From the NCBI GenBank assembly GCA_963580455.1, contig OY756963.1:25067555-25131554 (forward strand): a stretch of DNA of 64,000 nucleotides, given 5' to 3'. This DNA comes from Euonymus europaeus (lineage: Eukaryota > Streptophyta > Magnoliopsida > Celastrales > Celastraceae). The notes beneath the pieces were generated by a model. That model saw only the letters and a list, made by a program, of their open reading frames with translations. It searched no databases and was not told where the DNA came from. Numbering within the stretch: the stretch's first letter is position 1; each line of letters opens with the position of its first letter. Positions 23,571-35,772 of the stretch are shown here, piece by piece. The position numbers and the translations under genes were made by a program.

Positions 23571-25631
23571 ATGGAAAATTGCGGGGATTTTTTCTGGAGT
23601 GCAAATAGGGGCCAATATTGTAATAATGCAAATACTACTGGAGGTTGGGATATATGGGAGGTTAGTGCTTCAAGATTTAATTGGACAACGACGTCAAATC
23701 CGTACAACTCAGCCGATGCACCAGTGGCGGAGGACACCGGAGACGGCTCCACCTATAAAGGAGAGAGTACAGCCCAGGGTCTCATGTATCAACAGCAGCA
23801 GCAGCAAAACTACTCTCCGTATACGGAAAATGGGTCCTACTTGAATCCAGACCCGCACTTGGTGTGCTTGAATCTCGGCAAGAGGAACTACTGTGAGGAT
23901 GCAACCCTTGTTGAGCGACACGTCATCGACTTCTCGTCGGTAGGCAAAAGAGTGAGGGCAGAGTCCAACAATAGTGGAAGTACTGGTCACGTTGGAAGCT
24001 CCACGAGGTGTCAAGTGGAGGGGTGCCACGTGACACTGGTGAACGCCAAGGACTACCACAAGCGGCACAAGGTTTGCGAGTTGCACTCGAAGGCTCCGAG
24101 TGTGATTGTTCAAGGATCCGAACAGCGGTTCTGTCAGCAGTGCAGTCGGTAATTGAACTCACACGGCGCATTTTAGTATCGTTTGACCCGGCCCCTCGGT
24201 TTTTAATTCTGTTTTGACTTTTTTCACCGTGTGAATTGTTGCAGGTTTCATACGGTGACGGAGTTCGACGAGGCGAAGAGGAGTTGTAGGAGGAGATTGG
24301 CAGGGCATAACGAGCGAAGAAGAAAGACCCCTAACGTTTCTCTTACTAGGAACTCCTCTCAAGGTATGGATACCCTTCGTGCTTGCTTTCTTGTCTATTG
24401 TTGAGTGACGCACAAATCTTTTTCGAGTCTATAGAAGAATTCGTTTTGGGGATGATTTAAGTTACTAATTCAGGCAAATAGTATAGAAAAACGTACATGG
24501 ATTCATTTTCCATATATTGGCGGTGATCCCGTCGTCCCGAGACAATTAATGGATATTATTCATTTCAATAATTAATTGGAGCAAAAGGATTATAGGGAAG
24601 GAATCACGCCACGCAGTCGCAGGACAAATCGCTTAGAGCACCATGAGGTTCTTGGTTCTATATATTCTCAGGGGAGGGTAGGGATGAGGGAAAAAAATCA
24701 ATTTTGGGTTTGACACATAATTTAATTAATTGTTTACGAAATATATGAATGTCCGGATTCAAATTGGCTTGAATTTTGTGACGGATTTTATTGATCATAT
24801 CTGAATTGATTTAAATTGAACAATAATTTAATTATGTTTATGTTTATTGACTTTAAATCCAAAAGATGTTTTTGTGTTTGGACACGATTTCAGACATTAT
24901 TTATGTCCAAATTTTGTTTAACTCGGGAGGAACTAATCGATTGATGGGATAGAGTTTTGGGATGTGGGGCGTGCCACTTGTGGGCCTATTTAAAATAAAA
25001 ACATATATGGTTAATTAAGCTTAATAAATAAAGGTGAAGTTTGGACTTTGGAGAGAGTCGTGGGAATGGAAACTCTAAAAGCCCACCTTTTTTCTTTCTA
25101 ACATTTGCTAGCTCATGAAACAGTATCCATAGTATAATTAATTACCATTTCATGAATCACATATTGAGTAAGAAGAGAACCACTTCATTCTTCTGAGCAG
25201 ACAAGTACATAAGTAGTGGGAGATTTTCATACCTAATGTCGTCACAAGCGGCCGGGCGTGCTTGCTCTCTTCTGTCATCATCAAAGTCCCCGCTTGATTC
25301 CTGGGATCTCTCCTCAAGATCCAGTGCTGCACTACGCGAGCTTATCGCAGAGAACCGTACAGCAACGCTTGCTCAACAGATCATTTTCAATCAAAGTTCA
25401 AACCCATCAATGGAGCAAGATTTTCCTCACTCCTTGTTACAATCTCACCACCAGCAATACCAGTTTTTGCCAGCTGAGCCTTATAGGCATGTTACATTGG
25501 ACCTCATGCAGGCACCAACCTCTGCTTTTGGGATATTCTCAAAAGCTAAGCAACAACGAGTAGAACAAGAAAAAGAGGAAGAAAGGCCGGGGACTTGTGA
25601 GATCGAGAATTTTCAACAGTTTGCTTTTTGA
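23571..25631 (+). CDS. SQUAMOSA promoter-binding-like (SBP-box) transcription factor, miR156-targeted
   Basis: Exons 23571-24148, 24245-24363 and 25201-25631 join in phase to 375 codons plus stop. The SBP DNA-binding domain begins at TRCQVEGC in exon 1 and runs to HNERRRK in exon 2. The intron falls inside the CSR/FH junction, the conserved position for this family. Zinc-ligand motifs [17 protein letters not shown] and RFCQQCSRF are all present, and [17 protein letters not shown] is the bipartite nuclear signal. SBP factors bind GTAC-core sites and control phase change and flowering. The N-terminus is acidic and Asn/Gln-rich. Exon 3 carries a miR156 site (25258-25277) and the motif [15 protein letters not shown]. 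The SBP domain resembles several Arabidopsis SPL members, so I do not assign a number. A convergent SPL8 gene lies 5.3 kb downstream. Confidence 0.93.
25258..25277 (+). promoter_or_regulatory. miR156/157 target site in SPL exon 3
   Basis: The 20 bases GTGCTTGCTCTCTTCTGTCA are complementary to plant miR156 throughout. The only deviations from perfect pairing are two adjacent G:U wobbles opposite miRNA positions 14 and 15. The site is read as the peptide ACSLLS, where the common family version reads ALSLLS. It sits in the last exon, the usual place in miR156-regulated SPL genes. Cleavage or translational repression by miR156 is established for the family; here it is inferred from the sequence. 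Confidence 0.92.
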
Positions 25632-28600
25632 TTGAGTTACTAGCATGCATTATATTGCCTTGCACTATTAAGTGAATCTTATCTGATCTTTCTGGTGATG
25701 AAATAATTGTGTAGCTTTTAGCGTTTGGCTATCATGCTGACTGCTGACTGTCACTGCATGTTAATCACATTCGAGTAATTGTACTCTGTATTTCTGTAGT
25801 GCCCATCTCTGATAAAAAACAAAGTAATTTACAGGCGACCAGTTTAGGTTAGTCGGGTTTGCAATTAAGGTCCACGTCTTAATTAATCAAACAGTATAAA
25901 GAAAATGCGGGACTAATTAATTTGCAAATGTACGTTTAGTCGAGGTGCAATTAATCAAGTTAGGTTTGGAAGTGATTGATTGATTGAACATTGACAATGC
26001 ATGATTGATAGAATTAATTGTGTGATGACATAGAGTAAGATGCGATCCTATGGACAGGACAGCCCATGTGAAGCAATTTGAAGTAGAGTTATTGAAAAAC
26101 TTAGATCGCGTGAAGTGTATTGGACATTTAGTTAGATATTTAGAGGATGAAATCTGGGTGAGAATCACCTGTAATTGTCATTCCAGATGGATGGAGAATG
26201 AAATCTCAAACTTATTTCACTAAAAGTAACAAAAGTAATAATTCTCCATTGTGGAGAATCAATTTTAATATGTACAAAGACAATTCTATCCTTGTTACAA
26301 ATTAATTCAGTATGGATCATGGAGATGAGGGACAAGACAGTAGAAGATGACTGAATAGAAGGATTACGAGAAAGAATATCACCAAGAACATTGCATTTTT
26401 CTTTTTATGTGTTTAACATTAAAGATAAACTGAGAGAACCATTGACTCCAACGAATAAGTTGAGAATCATGAAGTGTCTTCTGGTTAAACTTAACCATAG
26501 ATGGGAAAGAAGACATGTCCATTTGTATGAGAAAATGGTGACCAACAAGATGAAACTGAAAATTCTCAATGCCTGGGATCAATATGAAAATTTTCACATT
26601 CACATTCACTATTTGTTTCCGACAAAACATGGTCATTCTTACTTCATACTCATTCTCACAATAACGAATCACCTCACCCGCATGCTCATTCCATTATGAA
26701 CCGAATTTCCCGACATGCATACTTCATACTCATTCTCACAATAACGAATCACCTCACCCGCATGCTCATTCCATTATGAACCGAATGTCCCGACATGCAG
26801 TAGTTTCAAAATCTTCAAAAACAGTCTAGGCATTCCACTTAATCAGTGTACCTTCACGAATGTATATACAATGAATGGTTGTTTTCAAGCACGAAATTGA
26901 AGTTCCTGATATATTATTATTACAGTGTTTTATGGAAAGAATGGTAGGCATGTTTTCGCTCAGAAAATGAAAGAAACAGTAAACATTATGAAGGGAAAGT
27001 ACACACCAATCATACATATTTAACATTGTATCAATAATGTCTTCGCTGAGCAACACCCAATTCTTATCTTTCTCAATGATGACACGATATATGAAAATGA
27101 CGAACCCTAACGACACATAGATCAAGCTTTGAGTGGGCCTGAGTGAGGCTCATTTTAACATCATATGTTAGGATTTTTAGAGTGAGACTATGTTTGATAT
27201 TGTAATCATGAATGTAATATAATTTTTAGACCAATTGATATTCGCATTAGATAGTAATAAAAGATTAGGTTGGGCTGAATTATGGATATGTTGATCATGC
27301 AGCCTACACGTAATCATCATGAAATCTAGGAAAGCTTCACTTATATAACTTGCATGAGCATCCGTATTTAAATTATGCGTCGCAGATTTTAGTATATATG
27401 CACAATTTTTATAACAAAGATTCTGAATTTATTTTATGAAAATAATTGATTTAAATAATTGATTGAAATAAAATCTTTAAAGTGTTTTAGGATTAATTAT
27501 CTCTCATTTTAAAGAATGATTTTCTTCTTTGTTTTGGATATAATCAATTCATTTTATTAAAGAAGTCAATTGCTTATTTTATGGTCTTGTGTTTTAATTA
27601 ATTTGATTGATTAGAATAAAATCAAGTTGTTTTATGAATGATTATATCTCCTTTTAATGATTTATATTCTTTCTTATTTAGAGATAATCATATTCTTAAA
27701 TCAAGAAAGTCTTTCATTATATTTATTGACCTTGATTACACGATTAGGACACAATCTTTAACTAATTTCGTGGGTCAATATTGGTCAAATCTTTTAGGTC
27801 ATTATCTACAGTTTTCTGAGTATACATGTGCATCATGTATATGGCTAATTATAACCAAATAACCTGGCTCTTTTGAACTCGCCTATTATGTACTTTCCAT
27901 TATCTTTGAGCGAGATTTTTGTTTTCAATAATTTTCTAATCATTCATGTGTATCACTTTGAGAGCATTAGCGTGTGTTCTTAAAGCTTGAACTCGTCAAT
28001 GCGACTTTGAAGTATTTCGTGGAAGCATCTACTTGTGTTAAGTTGTATCATGCAACTCGAGCAAGAAACCAATGTAGAATATGTGAATTTTAACTCTAGA
28101 GATATTCTTGTATCCATTGATATATAAATTGTTTCAAGGTTGGTGGCTCTAAACACTCAATATTTTTTTCCTGGATTGAGTTTTCATCGTAAATATCGTT
28201 GTGTTGCACTTGATTATTTTATTATTCAAATTTTCGTAATAAAAATATAATATAATATAATCTCCTTCTCTAAATGACTAAATCCTTCACAAAAATTTTA
28301 GGCAGGCTTTCTTTGTGCTGATTATTTTATTCTCTCTGTTGTTTATCTTAGTCTGATGGTTAGGTACAAGGTTTTATCAATGGGTGCGTTCAGGCAATTG
28401 AACCCACATAAGTGCGTCATGCTTCTTGGCGGAGATGCAAGAGTATGGCCAACACTTGGATCCAAAACTGTGTGTCGACTAAAATTATCAATTGTATATC
28501 AAGTTTACAATAGCTCGTGAACTCTGGATATTTATCCTAATGAGATCAATGGCGAGCCATGCATCTCACGCTATAAATAATCATCCCCTCAAAAGGAGAA

Positions 28601-30952
28601 GGTATGACTAATACATCTAATTTTTATTTATTTCTTCTCTCTCACACCTCTATGAACTTCACTGATAAAACACCGACGACGATAAAAACTAATTTGATTG
28701 TCGGAGACCTCTAAAATGGCACCCCACAGATCCTAAGGCACCCTTATGCGTCTTGTATATTTTGCGTGACTGCCGGTGGCCCAATCAAGAAATTTTTGAT
28801 TGTTTTTGTACCCGATAAGACACAATTATATCGATTTATTATCCGAATAAAATATCATGAAATGGAAGACCAAAGCAATAAAGCATCCTACTTTGTGTGG
28901 GGGACCCCAAAAGTCCAGGACAATGAAACCAATCTCTGATCAGGGTGTGGCCCCACACGTGTCAGTCTGGTGAAGCTCCTAACGAAACTGTCCACGTGCA
29001 AAGGGTTTGAAAGGTACCTCTCTCTATAATGGCAGAAGAGTTGGAAGTTTCATTCAATGCGTTTTGATCATGCAGGACCCCCGTCACTCATATCAATCGC
29101 AAAAGAATATCTAGCTCAAGAATCCAACGATCCAAATTGATCGTGTATGATCAGCAACATTTGATCCACCTCTTTCTTTTCAACCAAATCTCTTTTACTT
29201 TCAATGGTGTATTTGGTAAGAGGATAATAAATAAACTGTAATATATTATTAGAATAATTATTATCTATTTTTTCTTGTGAGTAATCATTACACCCAAAAT
29301 ATGAAGAAAAAAATTGGCAAGACAAATTATCCGAATAAATAATATAAAATTATAAATGCATACAAACATGAATATTTATTTATCCATATAATTTTAATTA
29401 TCTTTGTAATTATTATGTCCCTATCAAACACATCCCAAGTTTCAATTCGAATAAATGGGTTTTCGATTTTTCTTTTAAAATATGAGACCGTTTATCTTTT
29501 CATTGAACGTAAAGGCCCCAGCCCTTTTCCCGCGATGAGAAAGTAGGATAATATATATAATTATACACATCTATTGGCTTAATTTATTCGAGGAAACATT
29601 ATTTTTTTTAGTCTTGAGACTCAATCTCACCGAGTTGTAACAAACCAAAATGGTTTAGGAAGTTTCCTAGTGTTAAGTTTGACACACACTCAGTAGCAAT
29701 AAGTGAGCAGGAAGAAAAAGTAAGTTTAATTTTCTTGCTGTATGTCCTTTAGTTGCCTAATTCATTGACAAGAGATTGGAAAGATTTGACGGGATGTTTA
29801 ATTATGTCCTCTCTTTAAATATCATCTTGACAATCTTACGGTACTTATTGAGACATAGATTTGTCTAAATCAAACTGAAAAACAAGTTCCACGCACACTG
29901 TACATGGACAAACAAAAATTCACAAACATCTAAATTTCCTACCACGTGCAAGGACGGTTCCAACTTTGATTCCTTTCTCTTACTTGCCGCAATCTATCAA
30001 ACTCAAAAGATGAAGCAGCCGTGATTAAATCAATGTGCAGCATCAACATCAATTTCTTTTTTTAGGAAATATTGGTAAATAATGTTTTTCTTCATTTTGA
30101 CAGATGATCCACCATGACACACCAACTTAAAATATAAATATATCCACTTTTAATGTCATGCTAGGTCACTGTTTGTCCGAGATGAGATGAATAAAAGTAA
30201 TTATGCAAAATTAATAATCATTTTATAACGTTCGATCTTCTAGTGATTTAATTATAAAGAAAGGATATTTGTTAGCGACAGAAAGTAGGGAAATATGAAC
30301 TTATCCATATATGCTAGGATGCCACTGAGTAGCCCACTCTATCACACTAGCTAGGTTTTTTGAGTGTAAATCCATATATACATAAGCACTGCCGAGTCAA
30401 CTAAGGTCATATATAGGCCAGGATTCCATTTAGGGAGACAGCTTGACTACCCATTTTTCTTTTTCTTTTTCAATCTAAATATTCCATGAAAATCCAACCC
30501 CCACGTCTCCGTGTCCCAAGTATCACCTTTTTCTCTACCATGATTTAGTGCAATTTCCCGGAAAATTCTTGGACCAGACAAAAAAAAAAGAATAGTAATG
30601 CCATTACTAATCTTACTCTACTTTTGTTAAAAAAATTCCACTCTTTCCTGAATATACCATACATCCGTACTCTTTCCTTGAAACCAAACAAACACATCCA
30701 ACCCCAACCTAATTTTCTTTCCATTTTCCCACAACTTGCACCATATCTGGTCTCCCTGCATCCTGAATCGATTGATTACTTTTTTCTCTTGTAATAAAAA
30801 CGAAATATGCATTGATAATTAATCTATCATAGTTCTTCATAAATAGCTGAGAATCTTGATTATTACTTCAGAGTATTAGAGTTAACACTTCAGAAATACA
30901 AATAAAATAAAACAAGTGCTAATTGAGTAATTTCTCATGCATTTTTGCTAGG
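25632..30952. other. intergenic region between convergent SPL genes
   Basis: About 5.3 kb without a recognised gene. It contains an 80-bp tandem duplication at 26641-26800 within a stretch with mirror-like ATTCTC/GAGAAT motifs (about 26180-26800) that may be an old MITE. Elsewhere it is AT-rich with no meaningful frames. Confidence 0.5.
26641..26800. repeat. 80-bp tandem duplication
   Basis: Two adjacent 80-bp units, 26641-26720 and 26721-26800, differ at only about two positions (a T/G change near the end and the last base). A recent local duplication in non-coding sequence. Confidence 0.9.
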
Positions 30953-32410
30953 TTAACGATAATCACCGCTTGAGAAAAACAGTGGATTTAGGGTTGATGA
31001 GGCCGAAGTGGAGCCATTTGCTTGGTAACATCTTGGTGGGAAACAATCCAAGGAGATTCGTGGTGGTGACAAGGCCACGGTCACCGAAGAAGTTGACTGA
31101 GCCCCTGAGGAATCCGGTGGAGACTCTGCAATTCATTTTAAAAATAATAATTAAAAAGATATTATAAAAGTAATTGAGAATTTAAACATTCTAGTATTAC
31201 TTGAGAGATTATTTTCAGAGGAAATGCGAGCATTATTATCGAGCTGTGATTTCTGGGTCTCTTGGTTTGATTGATGGGATTTCCGGCGCCGGCGATTGTG
31301 ATCAGCCAATCTCCTTCTGCAGCTGCGTTTTCCATTGTCGAATTCCGAGAGAAGGTGGAATCTGCCATTAAGTAAAATGATATTTTTAATGAGAAAGTTA
31401 ATTAAATTGAACTTATAATTAATTATTATTACGGTACTATTAGGACACTGCTGCTACCAACAAATTTACAGAGGAAAATTTTACGGACTCGATTGCCCTC
31501 GGGATTTCCACTTGTACGGGAAACCAATCATTGGCTACCCATTATGATAACGGAGGGCATTTTCGGAACTGGGGAATGTTCAAAGTCAATAACCGCCTAA
31601 TTGTAGTATTACTAACTACACGAAAACGGGAGACAATTAGACTAAAATGCCCTCATCTTAGCCCTCTAATCACGTTACTATGGGGGGTATTCAAGTCATT
31701 GCCGCACTATCACATCTTCTTCCTTGTCTAATATCTACGCATGAAGATGTATAATCAAGGTTAATTAAGAAAAACCAGAAGGGTGTTTAGGTCAATTGAG
31801 AGAACCTGCTACACTGCTGGCAGAATCGCTGAGTCAACCCTGCCGCGATAACAGTAGCAGCCTTTGAGTGGTACTCGCAGACCTTGTGTCTCCGGTGGTA
31901 GTGCTTTGCTTGGGTTAGATCGGCATTGCACCCTTCAACCTGACATCTCGGCGAATTTGTCGTTCCCGATTCGGTCGGCCTGGGCCGCCGGTACAGCCGG
32001 TTCACGAAATCATCCTCGGCAGACGAGAAGTAAGTCCTTCCGCCCAAATTGAGACCAATCCTTGCTGTGAAGTCCGGCAGAGGGGAAACCTCCTCGCTTT
32101 TTGGAACCACAAAGTATCCACCTCCTCCGCCCGAAGCGGGCACAGCGTCCAGGAGGGAGGATTGCGGGGCTGCGAAGGCTGACGTTGTAGAAAACGCCCG
32201 TGGGTCGTAGAAACCATTTAGGTTACTGCTATGATGAACGTGTTGATGGAACAAATTTGTTGGATGATGAGGGATCATGGTTTCATTGTGGAAGGATTGT
32301 TGACTGTAATGATCGTAAATCTGACGGTTCGGATCAGTTTCTAGGTTTGACGTCGTTTCGTCCCCAGCGAGCATTATTGATGACGGGTTTCCCCATTCGT
32401 ACTCCAGCAT
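30953..32410 (-). CDS. SPL8: SPL8 SBP-box transcription factor
   Basis: Minus-strand exons 32410-31806, 31361-31201 and 31125-30953 give 312 residues. The protein opens with [18 protein letters not shown], very close to Arabidopsis SPL8, and carries the SPL8-type block [18 protein letters not shown] before the SBP domain. That domain starts at [12 protein letters not shown], contains [11 protein letters not shown] and RFCQQCSRF, and continues in exon 2 with [17 protein letters not shown]. The first intron splits CSR/FH as expected. Exon 3 ends with ISLDCF and a C-terminal FFSSG followed by DYR, three residues beyond the Arabidopsis end. The short second intron (75 bp) leaves the family motif KSPxDSSG intact. 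SPL8 acts in anther and gynoecium development and gibberellin responses. Unlike most SPL genes it has no miR156 site, and I see none here. A long (CT)n tract lies upstream. Confidence 0.95.
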
Positions 32411-32823
32411 CTTCTTAGGGTGTAAGTAGTGTACGCTTCCTTACCCGGCGACGTCGTTAACAGGCTGCTACTGCAAAAATGTAAGAAAATATTGAAAAAG
32501 GTGTCAGCTTTGGGAGGAAATCATTGAAATGAGTAAAGATATAGAGATTTGGGTTTGTGGGTTTTAGTGGGGTTTCTTTGTTTATGGAGACATGTCGGAG
32601 TTAAGGAGGGCGAGATAGGTTTCTTTATATATATATATATATATAAAGTGTAATAGCTCTGGTTAAAACTTGAAAACTCACCAATGGCAGTACAAAGTAC
32701 AGTGGAAGGAAATAAAGGAAGGAAGAAGAAGTTCAGAGGGATCGGAGTTCGAGAGATCAATAAAAAAAAACCCTAAGTTGCTATTTGCAGAGTTGAAACT
32801 GTTCCTTTCTCCATGAACATTTT

Positions 32824-32824
<1 letters not shown>

Positions 32825-32863
<39 letters not shown>
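32825..32863 (-). repeat. (GA)n tract upstream of SPL8
   Basis: About nineteen CT units on the plus strand (GA on the SPL8 sense strand), 415 bp before the SPL8 start codon. Probably in its 5' leader or proximal promoter. GA repeats bind BPC/GAGA-type plant factors, but a role here is only inference. Confidence 0.85.
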
Positions 32864-32867
<4 letters not shown>

Positions 32868-35772
32868 TCCTTTTAGAAGCATTAAAGCCCACGCTTTTAT
32901 GGTGTGTTGGAGAGCAGCCTGAGCTATAGCTGTGCCTTATGAGTCAGTTGATTTACAGTTTTACCAAGTTTTAATAAATTAATTAAATTTTTACAGTGCA
33001 AAAAGTAGCTAAAGCTTTTCCTGTTTTGTTTGGTAGCTGGGCTAGAGTAGCCCTCTTCTTCCTCAAATGAAGGTTTACAGCTTTAGTAGAGCAACAACAA
33101 CAACTACTTTGCAGTGCAGTCTGTATAAAAGAGTTCAGTGAAACAAACCGTGTGGATATGCTCCACGCGTCGACCTTATTTATGACCAGTGGGACCCACT
33201 GCCTCTTTGATAGTAAATTTTTCCTCCATACTAACATGAGAGAGATTCATTTATTATTTTTAGTATAAAAAATGTATAAATTATTATATAAATATATAAA
33301 TCTCAATGTTCATTAAGCTGTAATAATACCTCCAGTATATAATTAATCACAATATTTATGTTATAAAAAAATTAATCAAATACCTACGACATTTAAAATA
33401 GCATATACATTATCAACATATATGCCAAATTATATGCTAGTTCTAAAATTATTTTCCAAAGAGATCCTACTATTATATTTTTGTAGTTCATACTTTGCAA
33501 GAATAGCTTCTTTGGATATTTTTGTAGTTCATACTCTGCAAGAATAGCCTCTTTGGCCATCAGGGTCTTGCCACATGTAGCCGCACCAAACTAAACATTT
33601 CAATATTAACATTTATCTTCTTTATTTCTGTAATGCTCCATACGACTTACACAGACAACACATTCACATAAACATGATGTCCGCAAGTTTTGAATATACT
33701 CACACACAAAAACAACACACACTCACATAAATACGATATTAATTCGAACCCCAATTAAACATTGGAATTAAAGATTTTAATCAAGACCATAATCAAATCA
33801 CAACAGAATACCCCAACAATGTCTCAACAGTACATATCCAACATCCATGTTCCATGACAGGCAACATCAAGTGGATAAATGATTGGGGGGGGAGTTACAT
33901 TTGTAAAAACAGTGGAAAGCAGAGGTTATATAAGTAAAACCACATGAGAAAGACAGAAAAGGAGGAGACGATCGTATCTTGAAGCGTACGATGTATCATT
34001 CGGTGTCACAAGCTGTTTAACTTTATCAGCCATCCAATTAAATTCTGGCCGTCCCATTCTGCCACGTATACCCCTTCGTACTCGCCCAAACATGAGGATA
34101 ATCGAGATTGTTGTTATCGATAATTACAAAGATAGCCTTGTGTTTTTCCGAATAGGAGAGAGAATGTGGAGGGTAGAGAGAACGTGGAGAGAGCAAATGG
34201 GTAAGTCCAAAAGAGGGACTGGTGATATTCGGTGGTGAAAAGGCTGACATCGACGTTGACTATCTTGTACGGAATATCAGACAGATAAATATTTTTACTT
34301 TTATTTATTTTAAATAAAATTAAAAAGAATTTTATAACGTTTTTAACAGTACTCCTTCCATTGACACTTATTATAAGATAATAATAATAATAACCAAAAT
34401 ATGAGAGAATTTGCGGTAAATAACTCCTACATCTCAACTCCGAAATTTTGATTTTTTCTTCTTTACATACGATAATTGGTAGGCCTGTCAACAAAACAAA
34501 AAGAAATCAACCACAAAAAAACAAAACAAACGGTTTGATATTTTTTAAAAATCGTTGCACAAAAATCGATCAAAAACCAAAAAATTCCTTATGTAACAAA
34601 GGGTTCAACTGTATTCATGTTTATTGTGTGGAATTTGAATTTTACGCTCCTACTTAACAAAACTTATTTCTGCTAAATTCGCTATCTAAATCACTCACTA
34701 AACACTTGCCTACTAGAAGAATGGGATCAAATAGATAATCCATCCACTAAATATTTGTCCTTTGTAGGAAATTGAAGTTTCTGAAACAAACCCAATAAGT
34801 CCCAGATCAAGTTTTCCTTTCTCCTGCCTTGTCAACATCTCATGAACATAATCAGACAAAAAGAGTTTGCTAAGCAATTTCATTAATCATCACATTCACC
34901 AGAAATCATCTGTTTTGTTCAGATGAATTTTTGCTTCACCAGTCTTAGAAGACTAAAATAATGTGATATAACACATTAATGAAGAAATCACAAGAATCCA
35001 ATACCAAATTCTAAGATTTGAAACATCTAGGAAAAAGTCCAAACAAGAGAAGGCAGAAGAAAGAGGGGAGAAAAACAAGCACAAGTAATTATCATAACAC
35101 TATGTAGACCATGTGGAAACTCTGATAAAGAGGAAGGCGTGAAAACAAAAAAGACAGCGACTAAATGACACTTACCATTCTTTAAAAGCGTTCCCACGAA
35201 ACTTCCATCCAAATCTTCATGCATCAAATTAAAATGGTCCCTGAAGCTGACAATCAGTTGAGTAAAAAGCAAGAGTGTACAGAGCCAAAACAGTGACTTG
35301 AGCTCCCAGACATTATATATGCATCACATATCAGCAAAAATCTACTAAATAAAACTCCATAGTGCAGGAAAAGAGTCTCAATTTATTAGAATGTATGTGA
35401 GAGGGCGATAAATAGACGTGTTCCTTTCATCTTGATGTGTAAACGAGATAAAAGATTAGATTTAATAATGCAGTTTTATAGTTATCTTGGTCACAAGCAT
35501 CAATTCAAGCATTAACGGAATTCTAGAGCACATTCTATCAGCATTTCCACGACGTAGCAGGATAATAGAGCCACAATACGAACCATGCTAAATGCACAGT
35601 TCAAAATGAAAAATTAAAGAGCAGCAACAAAAATAAATGCTGCATCTAAATATTAAACTCAGATTTGTGTTCTGCATCTTTGCAGAAGCAACTGTGCAAA
35701 AATTTAAGTATCAAACCAATATGCATGACCGAGCATGCATGTGTCAAGAATGGCCTACAAGGTGGAAGAAAC
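32864..35772. other. intergenic region between SPL8 and the hydrolase gene
   Basis: No gene recognised. A near-identical 44-base stretch around ATTTTTGTAGTTCATACT occurs twice at about 33476 and 33518. The 35000-35770 part is probably 3' flank of the downstream minus-strand gene. Confidence 0.45.

Noticed and set aside
26391..26699. Plus- and minus-strand frames around 26.4-26.7 kb as a gene
   Set aside because: The region contains an 80-bp tandem repeat and mirror-like motifs and is open on both strands; more likely a MITE remnant.
30953..32410. miR156 site in SPL8
   Set aside because: Looked for the GTGCTC-like complement in the exons and did not find it, in agreement with the known behaviour of SPL8.
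32521..32760. Minus-strand 79-codon frame upstream of SPL8
   Set aside because: Runs through a (TA)n tract and lies in the probable SPL8 leader; no family similarity.
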